Assembly (NCBI GenBank): GCA_031292555.1
Contig: JARLGV010000022.1
Span: forward strand, 107,871-171,870
Source: Fimbriimonas sp.
GTDB taxonomy: Bacteria; Armatimonadota; Fimbriimonadia; Fimbriimonadales; Fimbriimonadaceae
Length of the DNA stretch: 64,000 nucleotides
Reading direction: 5' to 3'
Shown: piece by piece, positions 35,680 to 44,640 of the stretch
Position numbering within the stretch: position 1 is the first letter of the stretch
Layout of the letters: each line of letters begins with the position of its first letter
Program-made: the position numbers and the translations under genes
The notes under the pieces: generated by a model
Told to the model about the DNA's origin: nothing
What the model saw: only the letters and a program-made list of their open reading frames with translations
The model's database searches: none

Positions 35680-36912
35680 TCACGCCATCAGGCGCGTTGG
35701 ATTCTCGAGGTACGCCTTCACTACATTGATGAATTTGGCGCCGATCGCGCCGTCCACCACGCGGTGATCGAACGAGCAGGTGATGTTCATGCGGCTACGG
35801 ATCTCGACTTCGTCTTCGTCAGTGGCTACGACCTTCTTACGGACCGACGCAATCGCGAGGATTGCGCTGTTCGGTTGGTTCACGATCGCGATGAAGTTGT
35901 CTACATCGAGCATGCCCATGTTCGAGATCGAGAATGTCGATCCAGTGAGTTCGTCCATTCCGAGTTTGTTCTCTTTGGCTTTCTTGGCGAGTTCCTTCGC
36001 TTTCGTCGAAAGTTGACGAAGGGTCATTGTGTTGGCGTTCTTTATGACGGGAACAGTCAGTCCGTCCGGTACCGCAACCGCGATTCCGATGTGAACTGCC
36101 CCTTGCTGAAGCACGGTGGTTCCCTGAAAGATCGCGTTGACTTCCGGCATATCGCGCAGGGCGAGCGTGCAGGCTTTGACCACGAAGTCGTTGATGCTGA
36201 CTTTGCCGCTTTCCTCTTCCTCGAACATAGCGCGAAGGGCGAGGATCTTCTCGACGTCTACTTCGACCGTAACATAGAAGTGAGGAACTTGCTGCTTGCT
36301 CTCTTGAGTCCGCTTCCCGGTGATCTGCCGCATTCGATTCAGCGGTACGACCTCATCCTCGGCGGTGACTGCCACGTTCGGCAATGCGACCGGAGCAATC
36401 GGTGCGGGGGTTGAAGCGACCGGCGCAGACTCGGCGGATAGGACATCCTTTTCGACAATTCGTCCACCCGGACCCGAACCCTTTACTGCAGCCAGGTCAA
36501 TGCCCTTCTCAGCAGCGATCTTCTTTGCCAAGGGGCTCACCTTGACTCGACCGACCGATTCTGCGACAGGAGCCGCTACCGTAACGGTCGTGGTCGGCGC
36601 CTCGTGAGTTGGGGCAGGAGCACCCGTCGACGTCGTGGCAGCTCCACCGAGGCCCCAGCCGACTGGAAGAGTCTCGCCGTCTCTCAGAATTGCGGCAATC
36701 GGGCGACCGACCGGAATTGTCTCTCCACCCTTCAGTAGGAAGCCGGTGAGGATTCCCGTGCCTGGCGACTCAAGTTCGATCGTCGCCTTGTCGGTTTGGA
36801 TGGTTCCGATGACTTCGCCTGATTTTACTTTTTCGCCATCTTTCTTCAGCCACTCCAGAAGAGTGCCTTCTTCCATTCCGTCGCCCATCTTGGGCATGAT
36901 CACTTCGGTCAT
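35680..36912 (-). CDS. pdhC: 2-oxo acid dehydrogenase E2 (dihydrolipoamide acyltransferase)
   Basis: The acyltransferase core of a 2-oxo acid dehydrogenase complex, probably pyruvate. Lipoyl domain 1-80 with Lys42 in QTDKATIE; an Ala/Pro linker; E3/E1-binding domain about 120-155 (VSPLAKKIAAEKGIDL, GPGGRIVEKDV); catalytic domain from about 185 to 410 with SFDHRVVDG (His383, Asp387). 410 residues with a single lipoyl domain, typical of a compact bacterial E2. ATG 36912 has GGAGG about 12 bases upstream. No E1 or E3 genes flank it, so the complex is encoded elsewhere. A branched-chain E2 cannot be excluded. Confidence 0.88.
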   Translation of the reverse strand: MTEVIMPKMGDGMEEGTLLEWLKKDGEKVKSGEVIGTIQTDKATIELESPGTGILTGFLLKGGETIPVGRPIAAILRDGETLPVGWGLGGAATTSTGAPAPTHEAPTTTVTVAAPVAESVGRVKVSPLAKKIAAEKGIDLAAVKGSGPGGRIVEKDVLSAESAPVASTPAPIAPVALPNVAVTAEDEVVPLNRMRQITGKRTQESKQQVPHFYVTVEVDVEKILALRAMFEEEESGKVSINDFVVKACTLALRDMPEVNAIFQGTTVLQQGAVHIGIAVAVPDGLTVPVIKNANTMTLRQLSTKAKELAKKAKENKLGMDELTGSTFSISNMGMLDVDNFIAIVNQPNSAILAIASVRKKVVATDEDEVEIRSRMNITCSFDHRVVDGAIGAKFINVVKAYLENPTRLMA

Positions 36913-37055
36913 CCGCTAATTCATCCTCCGGTCAAAACAGCCTACAGATTACCCTTGCCGCTCAAACCCCTATCTTTGGGCCCGCTGAGATAGGCGAACT
37001 CTGGCTCCATGCGGATAGGAGGCGTCCGAATCGTTCCACTAATGGCCCGTCAAGC

Positions 37056-38072
37056 CTACTGTGCATGCAGGGCAAGAGCAGCGCCTCCCAACATGCCAGC
37101 CTCGTCGATTTGCTCGGCAACTAAGATTGTAGCGTCGCAAAATAAGCTCGGGATGCCAATGTTACGAGCGGTCTTTTTGGCAGGTCCTAACAGCCAGTCC
37201 CCAGACTTCGCAACTTGTCCGCCGATCGCAACGATGTCAGGTGCGAAAACATTGATGGCATTGCCTATTGCGACACCAAGCATTGTGCCGATCTCCTCAA
37301 ATACTTCGATCGCGACCTCGTCCCCTAGATTCGCCGCTTCAGACAAGTGTTTTGGCGTGAGCTTGGAAAGGTCACCTCCCACCATACCGGTCAAAACCGA
37401 ATCGCGTCCCCGGCCCAATCGGTGCTGGGCGCGCCGGATCGTTGCGTCGCGCCCCAGATATCCCTCAAGCGAACCATACTCGCCGGACGTGCACTCCGGA
37501 CCCTGGTAGTTGATTACGGTGTGACCGAGTTCGATTCCGCCCTTGTTTCCGCCAAGGATCAACAGGCTGCCAGACGCCTGGCCCTGAACGGAGGTCGGCG
37601 CCATGACGACACCAGATCCGATACCGGTTCCCAGCGTGAACATGACGAGGCAGTTCGCTGCGTTTTTGCCGCTGCCAAACCGATACTCGCCTAGCGCGGC
37701 AAGATTTGCGTCATTACCCATGCGTATTGGAGTCGATACCAGTTTGGAAAGTGGCCCACGGAAATCGACGTTTCGCCACGAAACGAAAACGCCGTTCACG
37801 GTTTCCCCAAAATTGGGGGACCAGCGCACGATTCCCGCCTCGTCGTCCACGTGACCGGGTATCGCGATACCGATGCACGCCGGGACGGTTGCCGCCGCCT
37901 CGGTGGCCTCGTGAATCGTCAGCGCGATCGCTTCCATGATCGCTTGGTTGCCATGTTGAGCATTCGACGGATTGCTGAAACTAACTCCGGCCGGAGACCC
38001 GTCGTCATAGAACGCGCCCGCCCGCACGTTTGTCCCGCCCAGATCGACGCCGATCACACACTTCCTTTCCAC
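37056..38072 (-). CDS. ROK-family glucokinase-like protein
   Basis: GTG 38072 begins at the ROK start (MERKCVIGVDLGGTNVRAG), after a -10 box; the longer frame runs into the promoter of moxR. Motifs: phosphate 1 VDLGGTN, GNDANLAALGEYRFG with catalytic Asp, GTGIGSGVV, and GPECTSGEYGSLEGY at the place of the ROK zinc motif C-x-C-G-x-x-G-C-x-E. Here only the first Cys remains and two are Ser, so zinc binding is doubtful. The ATP part at the C terminus (APDIVAIGGQVAKSGDW) is intact. 338 residues. It phosphorylates a hexose, probably glucose, in the cytoplasm. The missing ligands could mean a structural variant or altered function. Confidence 0.8.
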   Translation of the reverse strand: MERKCVIGVDLGGTNVRAGAFYDDGSPAGVSFSNPSNAQHGNQAIMEAIALTIHEATEAAATVPACIGIAIPGHVDDEAGIVRWSPNFGETVNGVFVSWRNVDFRGPLSKLVSTPIRMGNDANLAALGEYRFGSGKNAANCLVMFTLGTGIGSGVVMAPTSVQGQASGSLLILGGNKGGIELGHTVINYQGPECTSGEYGSLEGYLGRDATIRRAQHRLGRGRDSVLTGMVGGDLSKLTPKHLSEAANLGDEVAIEVFEEIGTMLGVAIGNAINVFAPDIVAIGGQVAKSGDWLLGPAKKTARNIGIPSLFCDATILVAEQIDEAGMLGGAALALHAQ

Positions 38073-38079
38073 GGGGCGA

Positions 38080-38085
38080 ATTGTA
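38080..38085 (-). promoter_or_regulatory. -10 element TACAAT, leaderless start of ROK kinase
   Basis: On the minus strand TACAAT runs from 38085 to 38080 and predicts a start at 38073, next to the GTG at 38072. No ribosome site precedes this start. Confidence 0.5.
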
Positions 38086-38211
38086 GCAGGGCGAATCAGT
38101 ATGATGGGGGTGCATTTTGGAATAAACCGATACGGGCTGTTGTCACGTAATTCTGAGAGGCGGGTGCGTTCCAGGAATTGGTATCGTAATCTGTGAGGGG
38201 GAGATAGCCAT

Positions 38212-39162
38212 TTGATCATTACGGATATCGCGAGCAGCGCTCAATCCATCATCGACGAAGTCGAACAAGTTATCGTAGGCAAGCGGAACACGGTTCGAAA
38301 GGCAGTCATCACTCTGCTTTGCAATGGTCACATTCTGATCGAAGATATCCCAGGCGTCGGCAAGACCACTTTGGCGAAGTCGCTGGCTCGAAGCATCGGT
38401 GGTGAGTTCCGCCGGATCCAGTTCACACCGGACCTTTTGCCGTCGGATATTACGGGCAGCGCGATCTTCAATCAGAAGGAATCTGAATTCGAGTTTCGAC
38501 CTGGGCCCATTTTTGGCAACGTTGTTCTCGCTGACGAAATCAACCGCGCAACGCCAAAAACGCAGTCCGCACTTCTAGAGGCAATGGAAGAGGGGCAAAC
38601 TACGACCGATGGCGAGACGCGTCGCCTTCCGCATCCGTTCTTCGTTATTGCGACTCAGAACTCGGTCGATATGACGGGAACCTATCCGCTGCCAGAGGCC
38701 CAATTGGATCGATTCTTCGGGCGAATCTCGCTCGGATATCCAGATCGGGACAGCGAATCGGCGATTTTGGGGCGGCAGCAGGTGTCCCACCCACTTCAAT
38801 TGGTTAAGAACGTCGTAAATCTGTCGACGATGCTTGAGATGCAGGCCGCCGTGCGGGATGTCTTTGTTCACGATACGATCAAGGGCTATATAGTCGACGT
38901 CGTTCGTGCGACACGAGAGAGCAACCAGTTCTTGATCGGTGCTTCGCCACGAGGTTCGCTCTACTTAATGCGTGCTTCCCAAGCGCACGCCGCAATCAGC
39001 GGGTTTGATTTCGTGCGCCCCGACGACGTGAAAGCGATGGCGGGGATGGTCCTTTCTCATCGCGTCATGCCGCGTGCCGAACTGAGGGCGAAGGGACAGA
39101 CCACCGAGCAGGTGATCGACCGAATCTTGGAAACGGTTCAGGCGCCTGTACCGGTCGGATAG
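38212..39162 (+). CDS. MoxR-type AAA+ ATPase
   Basis: A MoxR-subfamily AAA+ ATPase of 316 residues, a chaperone-like protein that works with DUF58/von Willebrand proteins. TTG 38212 is supported by GAGGGGGA 9-10 bases upstream. Walker A IPGVGKTTLAKS near 46, Walker B VLADEINRATPKTQSALL near 108 with EAMEEGQ after it, sensor 1 VIATQNSVD near 147 and the family region LPEAQLDRF near 163. The DUF58 gene follows by 8 bases, then a transglutaminase and holA, a common arrangement. Role of this set in bacteria is unresolved, perhaps maturation of an envelope enzyme. Confidence 0.92.
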   Translation: MIITDIASSAQSIIDEVEQVIVGKRNTVRKAVITLLCNGHILIEDIPGVGKTTLAKSLARSIGGEFRRIQFTPDLLPSDITGSAIFNQKESEFEFRPGPIFGNVVLADEINRATPKTQSALLEAMEEGQTTTDGETRRLPHPFFVIATQNSVDMTGTYPLPEAQLDRFFGRISLGYPDRDSESAILGRQQVSHPLQLVKNVVNLSTMLEMQAAVRDVFVHDTIKGYIVDVVRATRESNQFLIGASPRGSLYLMRASQAHAAISGFDFVRPDDVKAMAGMVLSHRVMPRAELRAKGQTTEQVIDRILETVQAPVPVG

Positions 39163-39170
39163 AGCAGACC

Positions 39171-40364
39171 GTGAGGAACGTCGCCGGATTTACTTTGACG
39201 CTTGCGTCCGCCTTTCTGGCGGTCGTCGCGTTGATGCTGAATTCCCCCGCTCTGTTCTATATGGGGACTGCGCTGGTCGGAACTATCGGGGCCTGCAGGC
39301 TGCAGGCTTGGCTTGCAGTTCGAGGGCTGAGATTTGAGCGGATCGCGCCTGAAAGTGTGCAAGTTGGCGACCTGGTCACCGTAGAGATCACGGTCTGGAG
39401 CGAATTCAAAATTCGGCGGCCATTGATTGAAGTTGTAGACAATCGGCCCCAGGCAATGCTCTCGTCCGGTCTGACTGCGAGTCTGCCGATTGCTGCGGCT
39501 TATGACCTTCCTATAAGGACCCAATATCAGTTCCGGCCGATGAAGAGGGGTAACTATCATTGGAGCGGCCTTTCCGTTGAGGGCACCGACGCGCTCGGAT
39601 TGGTGACCCAGCGAAGGCAATATTCAACGTCTGTTGCGGAAATGACGGTGCTTCCGCGGCCAATTCCAGTTTCTATCGAGCTTCCAGCATCGGCGGGCTG
39701 GGGTATCAGCGAGGCAGAAAGCGGTCAGACACGAGGCGCCGGACTGGAGCCGAGAGGAGTAAGAAACTACGTCAACGGTGATTCGCTCCGGCACGTCCAT
39801 TGGAGATCGACGGCCAAGCGAGGGGAACTTCTTGTCAAGGAGTTTGAGGCGGGAACCCACGCGGCTGCCGCGTTCGTCATTCAGTTGACGAAAGGGTCCG
39901 ATATCGGGAAGGGTGCGCATACCTCCCTAGAAGTGATCTGCGGTCACGCAGTCTACATGGCGGAGGCATTTCTCCGGCAAGGCGCACGGGTGGTCTTTCC
40001 TGGTTTGGACCCGATGCTCACCAATGCCACCTTGCACGAGCGGATCAACGAGATCTATGAAATGCTGGCGAGGATCGAAGCCAATTCCAGCCAGACGCTG
40101 GGCGACCAAACTGCGGTAGTGATTGGCAGCCTACCGGCCGGAAGCGTGCTCTACGTGATGATGTCGGTTGCTGACCAGACCCTGGTGGACGGAGTTCGCC
40201 TGCTCGCTGGAAAGGGAACGACCGTCGTGCCGCTCGTTTATGATTGCCGTATCTTCGAGCCAAGGACCCGGTCGATTCCCGCAACCGACCCATCGTTCAT
40301 GGGAGCGTTGCGTGACGCAGGCGCGGTTCCGACGATCATGCCGGTGGAGGTATCCAATGGCTAG
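39171..40364 (+). CDS. DUF58 protein with two N-terminal membrane helices
   Basis: A 397-residue DUF58 protein. GTG 39171 gives two N-terminal hydrophobic segments (ASAFLAVVALMLNSPALF, then MGTALVGTIGAC), then a beta-rich domain (30-200) and the DUF58 region with VRNYVNGDSLRHVHWRSTAKRG near 195. The His-Trp-Arg-Ser-Thr-Ala-Lys block is the family signature. It overlaps the transglutaminase gene by eight bases. Family role unknown; it depends on MoxR-type ATPases in most genomes. Confidence 0.9.
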   Translation: MRNVAGFTLTLASAFLAVVALMLNSPALFYMGTALVGTIGACRLQAWLAVRGLRFERIAPESVQVGDLVTVEITVWSEFKIRRPLIEVVDNRPQAMLSSGLTASLPIAAAYDLPIRTQYQFRPMKRGNYHWSGLSVEGTDALGLVTQRRQYSTSVAEMTVLPRPIPVSIELPASAGWGISEAESGQTRGAGLEPRGVRNYVNGDSLRHVHWRSTAKRGELLVKEFEAGTHAAAAFVIQLTKGSDIGKGAHTSLEVICGHAVYMAEAFLRQGARVVFPGLDPMLTNATLHERINEIYEMLARIEANSSQTLGDQTAVVIGSLPAGSVLYVMMSVADQTLVDGVRLLAGKGTTVVPLVYDCRIFEPRTRSIPATDPSFMGALRDAGAVPTIMPVEVSNG

Positions 40365-42447
40365 ATCGGCGGATCGGGATCTGAGCAGAATCGGGTGGTT
40401 GGACTACGTACTCATGGGCGTATGTAGTTGCCTGGCAGCCTATTCGGGCGGCATGAGTGTCCAGTCTCACCAAATCGGCTATTTCTCGGTCTCGCTCGTG
40501 GTCGTTGGAACTATCGTTAGCTACTTCATTCGGCTGAGAACCCTAAATACGTCGGTAATCAAATGGGATGGTTACATCTATTCCGGCGTCGTGGTCGCTT
40601 CGATCTACTTTGGGAGAGACTTAGGCTCGCTCATGCCCGAGGGTGGCTTTCCCCGCGAGATTGCGGCCGCCGGCTGGCTCTCATGGATGCTGATCCTCGG
40701 CAGCTTTGCCACCTGGCAGGACTCGACGCTCCTGTTTCAGGCTATCCCGTGTCTGGCAATATTCGGCCTGGTCGGATGTTACGACACCTATTCGGGAGTT
40801 ACGTTCAACTTCTTCGTCTTCCTCATTTGCCTCGCCACCCTATTCGCTCGCGCTCATGGCAGGCAGATGCTCCGGCAGGCGGCGCAATCCGGCTACTTCA
40901 CCCGAGGCCTCGCTCCCGGAACTCCGATCCCATCGGTTGAGACGACTCCCGGTCTCGCGATGGATTTGAAGAAAGGCCCGTGGCGATGGGTTGCCGGCCC
41001 GGAGTGGGCCCTGGTCTCTGCGCTCGCTGTCGTACTACTAAGCCTGATTGGAGCGCCACTCATTCGCAACTCAGTCTCGGGAGTGGCTGGAATGGTTACC
41101 CTTCCTCCGCCTCCGCTGAAGACGCCGTCGTTTTCGCCGTCTCAATCGATACAGAACGTCGAAGCTAGCGTGTCCATTGGGCGAGGTCCGAACCACTTGT
41201 TGCCGCGCCCCGTGCTTGAAGCAAGGCTCGATAAGCTGCGCTACCTGAGAGAGCAGACGTTTCTTAGCTATACCGGTCACGGCTGGCAGAACACCCCCAC
41301 CCATACCGGACAGGCCGACATCCAGACTCCGACCGACATTGCGACGGTCGAGATGCTGAAGTACAACTCATATCGTTTTGACGTGACGGTTCTCCAACCG
41401 CTTCGGTATCTGCCGCTACCGGCGGAGGTCAATAACGTACAAGTCGACCGAGGCGGTGTCGCGAGCCGTTACGACGGTACGATTCAGATCAGCTTTGTCA
41501 CTCCATATGAAACCCACGTCAGCGGTCAGAGCTTTGAAGCGGCTCCCGACGTCCTCCCAAAGGACGCCGTCAAGGACGTGCAATCAACCGGTCTGCTCGA
41601 TGTAGCGAATATTCCTGCCGACGTGACTCAACTCGCTTTGACGGTCACCAAGGACTGCAAGAGTGACTACGAGAAGGTGCAGCGTCTCGAAGACGAAATC
41701 GCCAAACGGATCGTCTACAACCAGGACGTTGAGCAGACTCCGTCCGGCAAAGACCCGGTTGCATATGCCCTATTTGAAAAGCACCAGGCCTATTGTGATA
41801 TCTACGCATCGGCGATGGTTCTGATGGCCAGAGCCGTCGGCATACCTGCCCGATACGTGCAAGGGTACCTGCCGGACAACCGCCGTCTGGAGACGAATGG
41901 CATGTATTTGGTCAGCGATCAGGACTACCATGCTTGGGCCGAATTGATGTTCAAGGGAGTTGGCTGGGTGGTTTCAGATCCGTCGACCAAGGCCTCGGCG
42001 GTTAAAGGAAAGGGAATAGGCGACGGCAGCTCTTCATCTCCTTGGTACTCCCAGGGACCTGTAGCTTCGGTTCTGAACGCGATGATCGTCGTCGTTCTTG
42101 CGGCCGGGGTCTTCCTTGCCTTCCGCGCCCTAAAGATCAATCGCCGGTCCGCCAATCCGAGGGCCGAGCTAGAAGCGACGTATGTGAGGTTCTGCAAATG
42201 TCTGGAGCGGAGGGGAGGCCATCGACGTCACGTTTCCCAGACGGCGGACGAGTTCCTTGCTGCCGTCCGGCCAAGGCTGGGCGCGTTTGTCGTGGACGCC
42301 GAGAAGCTAAACGACAGGTTTGTCCTCATGCTGTACGGCTCGACAGTTCCAACTTCGCATTCGGTTGCAGGTCTCAAAAAAGACGTCGGTACGTTTATCA
42401 AAGCGCTCTCGAAGGAGCCGATCCCGGGTAAAGAGATGCAATCATGA
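40357..42447 (+). CDS. TgpA-type membrane transglutaminase-like protein
   Basis: ATG 40357 with GGTGGAGG six bases upstream; a longer open frame overlaps the DUF58 gene and is discarded. The first 300 residues hold about six membrane helices, then a long linker, then a transglutaminase core at about 475-555: AYCDIYASAMVLMARAVGIPAR (catalytic Cys), GYLPD, DYHAWAEL (His) and SDPSTKA (Asp). One more hydrophobic segment follows near 570 (MIVVVLAAGVFLAF), and a cytoplasmic tail. This is the DUF3488-transglutaminase (TgpA) layout with the core in the periplasm. It may cleave or crosslink envelope proteins or peptidoglycan. 696 residues. The stop overlaps holA by four bases. Confidence 0.88.
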   Translation: MARSADRDLSRIGWLDYVLMGVCSCLAAYSGGMSVQSHQIGYFSVSLVVVGTIVSYFIRLRTLNTSVIKWDGYIYSGVVVASIYFGRDLGSLMPEGGFPREIAAAGWLSWMLILGSFATWQDSTLLFQAIPCLAIFGLVGCYDTYSGVTFNFFVFLICLATLFARAHGRQMLRQAAQSGYFTRGLAPGTPIPSVETTPGLAMDLKKGPWRWVAGPEWALVSALAVVLLSLIGAPLIRNSVSGVAGMVTLPPPPLKTPSFSPSQSIQNVEASVSIGRGPNHLLPRPVLEARLDKLRYLREQTFLSYTGHGWQNTPTHTGQADIQTPTDIATVEMLKYNSYRFDVTVLQPLRYLPLPAEVNNVQVDRGGVASRYDGTIQISFVTPYETHVSGQSFEAAPDVLPKDAVKDVQSTGLLDVANIPADVTQLALTVTKDCKSDYEKVQRLEDEIAKRIVYNQDVEQTPSGKDPVAYALFEKHQAYCDIYASAMVLMARAVGIPARYVQGYLPDNRRLETNGMYLVSDQDYHAWAELMFKGVGWVVSDPSTKASAVKGKGIGDGSSSSPWYSQGPVASVLNAMIVVVLAAGVFLAFRALKINRRSANPRAELEATYVRFCKCLERRGGHRRHVSQTADEFLAAVRPRLGAFVVDAEKLNDRFVLMLYGSTVPTSHSVAGLKKDVGTFIKALSKEPIPGKEMQS

Positions 42448-43523
42448 ATTTCACGCCGGAGAAAGCCCTACAACACCGCCTGATCATGCTGTGCGGCGAC
42501 GAAGAAGCGCTTCGACGGCGAGCGCTCGACGACATTCTGGTCGCGGCGAATATACAGAAGGACGATTTCGATCTCGAGACAGTTGCCGCAGACGTCACCG
42601 ATCCAGCCTCCTGGTATGCCTCCTGCGGAACCGCTCCGTTCCTCGGAGCCCGGCGCACAACGATCGTCCGGCACTTGCTGCGTTGCGAGGCCGAAAAGGG
42701 GAGTAGCGTCAACTTCGCAAAGCTGCCTGAGTTCTCGCTCTTAATCCTGGTGGCCGACGACGAAAGCGGCTCCGAAGATCGGCAAAAGACGTTTCGTAAC
42801 GCCAAGACCAATTGGACAAAGGCGGTGACAAAGGCGGGAGGCATCGTTTACGCCTTCGATCCAGACCCGAAGGGCGCCCTGGAAGCGGTTCGCCGAGAGG
42901 TTGCCGCATCGGGGAAGAAGATCACAGGTCCAGCGGCATTGGCACTCGTCGAGATGACCGGCGGTAGCCTTAGCCGAGCACTTGACGAACTGGCAAAGAT
43001 TCACCTCTTTCTCGGAGATCAACCGGTTATTCAGGAACAGGACATACGGGACGTGGTTGTGGCTTCGCGCGAGTGGAACGTGTTCCGCTTGGTGGACTCG
43101 GTTTTCAACGGGCAGATTCCAGAGGCACTCCGTCAGTTGCGAGTGTTGCTGGGGAGTCAGGCAAAGCCCGAGGATGGGGTTTTCCGTAACCTTCTCCCGA
43201 TGGTTTCGAGGCAACTTCGCCTGATCTGGCAGGCTCGACTCTGCATCGAAGCCAAGTGTAGTCCTAGCAACGCTAAGCCGGAGATCGCTCGTATGTTTCC
43301 GTCCAAGCCAAAGTTGTCGAGCGAACAGCCTTTTAGCATGAACAAGGCGATGTCTCTCGCTGGACGCCTGAGCCTGCCTCAAATCGAACGATGTTTTGGG
43401 ATCGTCGCCGACACCGATGCACGCTTGAAGGGCGCCTTGAACTCGTTCAGTGCGGTCGATACGCTTGAGCGGATGATTCTCGACATGGCCTCGGTTGTGG
43501 CTACGGCGGAATCATCACGCTAG
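42444..43523 (+). CDS. holA: DNA polymerase III delta subunit
   Basis: The clamp-loader delta subunit, which opens the beta sliding clamp. ATG 42444 overlaps the upstream stop (ATGA). N-terminal part starts IMLCGDEEALRRRALDD, then LLILVADDESG and the GRSL-like block MTGGSLSRALDELAKIHLFLG near 170; the C-terminal helical collar includes FRNLLPMVSRQLRLIWQAR near 250. 359 residues, typical. Overlap with the transglutaminase gene is unusual in function but matches tight packing of the operon. Confidence 0.88.
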   Translation: MNFTPEKALQHRLIMLCGDEEALRRRALDDILVAANIQKDDFDLETVAADVTDPASWYASCGTAPFLGARRTTIVRHLLRCEAEKGSSVNFAKLPEFSLLILVADDESGSEDRQKTFRNAKTNWTKAVTKAGGIVYAFDPDPKGALEAVRREVAASGKKITGPAALALVEMTGGSLSRALDELAKIHLFLGDQPVIQEQDIRDVVVASREWNVFRLVDSVFNGQIPEALRQLRVLLGSQAKPEDGVFRNLLPMVSRQLRLIWQARLCIEAKCSPSNAKPEIARMFPSKPKLSSEQPFSMNKAMSLAGRLSLPQIERCFGIVADTDARLKGALNSFSAVDTLERMILDMASVVATAESSR

Positions 43524-43558
43524 AGCCTCCCAAGCGAAATGCATAATGGGGCTTATTC

Positions 43559-44515
43559 ATGACGTGTCTTCTGGGGATCGATTCTGGCGGGACCAAATGT
43601 GATGCCGTCCTCGTCGATGATTCGGGGAAGATGCTCGGCCGGGGACGTTGCGATCGTCAGGATCGCATCGGCGCACGACACATCGGTGGCGTTGGCAGAG
43701 CCGATGAAACCGTGTCGCTTGCCGTCCGGGAGGCACTTTCCCGCGTCGAGGGGATCGAACGACTCCACGTCGCCGGATGGTCGATCGACCGGCTGTCTCT
43801 GCCGGAGAGCTTTTCGGGTTCAGTCGTTGCGCACGGCGTACGCGAGCAGGACGCGCCGATGGCGCTTGCCGGCGTTTCATGCGGCGTTGTCGTCTTGGCG
43901 GGAACCGGGGCGTTTTGCTTTGGGCGGACTCCGGATGGCCGGGAATTGCTGCTTGACGGAATCGGACCCCTCTATGGCGACCATGGCGGGGCCTATCAGA
44001 TCGGCTTGGCTGGGGTTCGTGCATGTGGCCGTTCGACATGGGAAGCTCGGTTTCAGACAACCTTGGCGGAGGTAATTCCGGCGGCGTGCAAGGAGTTCGT
44101 CGGTCAAGCCGAGCCGTTCGATATGGTCGGCTATATGCTCGATGCCCGGGACCGTTCGGAGGTCGCTTCACTGGCGAAACTCGTTGACGAGGAGTGTCAA
44201 CGGGGCGACCGAATCGCCAAGCACATCCTAGTGACGGCGGCCGACGACATGTTCGAGACGATCCATTGCGTGATCGATCGGCTGGATATCGCCCGCGACA
44301 ACATCCCGTTAGTCGGAACCGGCGGTGTGGCGGTTCACTCCGAAACCTACTGGAGTCGCATCTGTGAGCGAGTGGCGTCGGTTGCTCCAGGGCTGAATCC
44401 GATCCGAACTAAGCTACCGCCGGTTCTTGGCCTAATCTTGGCGACGGCAGCCCAGATCGGGCTGGACATGAACGCCTTCCGATCGGAGCTCGCCGACCAC
44501 CAATCCGATCTCTAG
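43559..44515 (+). CDS. BadF/BadG-type ATPase, N-acetylglucosamine kinase-like
   Basis: A BcrAD/BadF ASKHA ATPase of 318 residues, most like eukaryote-type N-acetylglucosamine kinases. Phosphate 1 LGIDSGGTKCDAVLVDDSG near the start, VVLAGTGAFCFG near 118 (phosphate 2), GDHGGAYQIG near 141 and LVGTGGVAVHSE near 252 (adenosine). ATG 43559 follows a -10-like CATAAT at 43542-43547, so the leader may be about five bases. Downstream are two SIS proteins, and nagA with a kinase lies about 9 kb upstream. Together they suggest amino-sugar salvage; a peptidoglycan-derived sugar is possible. Confidence 0.82.
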   Translation: MTCLLGIDSGGTKCDAVLVDDSGKMLGRGRCDRQDRIGARHIGGVGRADETVSLAVREALSRVEGIERLHVAGWSIDRLSLPESFSGSVVAHGVREQDAPMALAGVSCGVVVLAGTGAFCFGRTPDGRELLLDGIGPLYGDHGGAYQIGLAGVRACGRSTWEARFQTTLAEVIPAACKEFVGQAEPFDMVGYMLDARDRSEVASLAKLVDEECQRGDRIAKHILVTAADDMFETIHCVIDRLDIARDNIPLVGTGGVAVHSETYWSRICERVASVAPGLNPIRTKLPPVLGLILATAAQIGLDMNAFRSELADHQSDL

Positions 44516-44540
44516 ACCGCAGAGCCGCACTGGAACGACG

Positions 44541-44546
44541 TATACT
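44541..44546 (+). promoter_or_regulatory. -10 element TATACT before SIS operon
   Basis: TATACT in the 125-base gap after the BadF-type gene predicts a start near 44553. No -35 match. It could give the two SIS genes their own promoter. Confidence 0.35.
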
Positions 44547-44640
44547 CGCCTTAAGGGCACTTGTCGGATTCCGCTTACGCTGTCGTTTGCTCAGCGGACT
44601 TCCGGAGTCCCAATTTAACTCGAACTTGGTCCCATGCACC

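Noticed and set aside
40168..40356. Longer N terminus of the transglutaminase gene
   Set aside because: It is inside the DUF58 gene in another frame; ATG 40357 has a strong ribosome site and starts a membrane protein.
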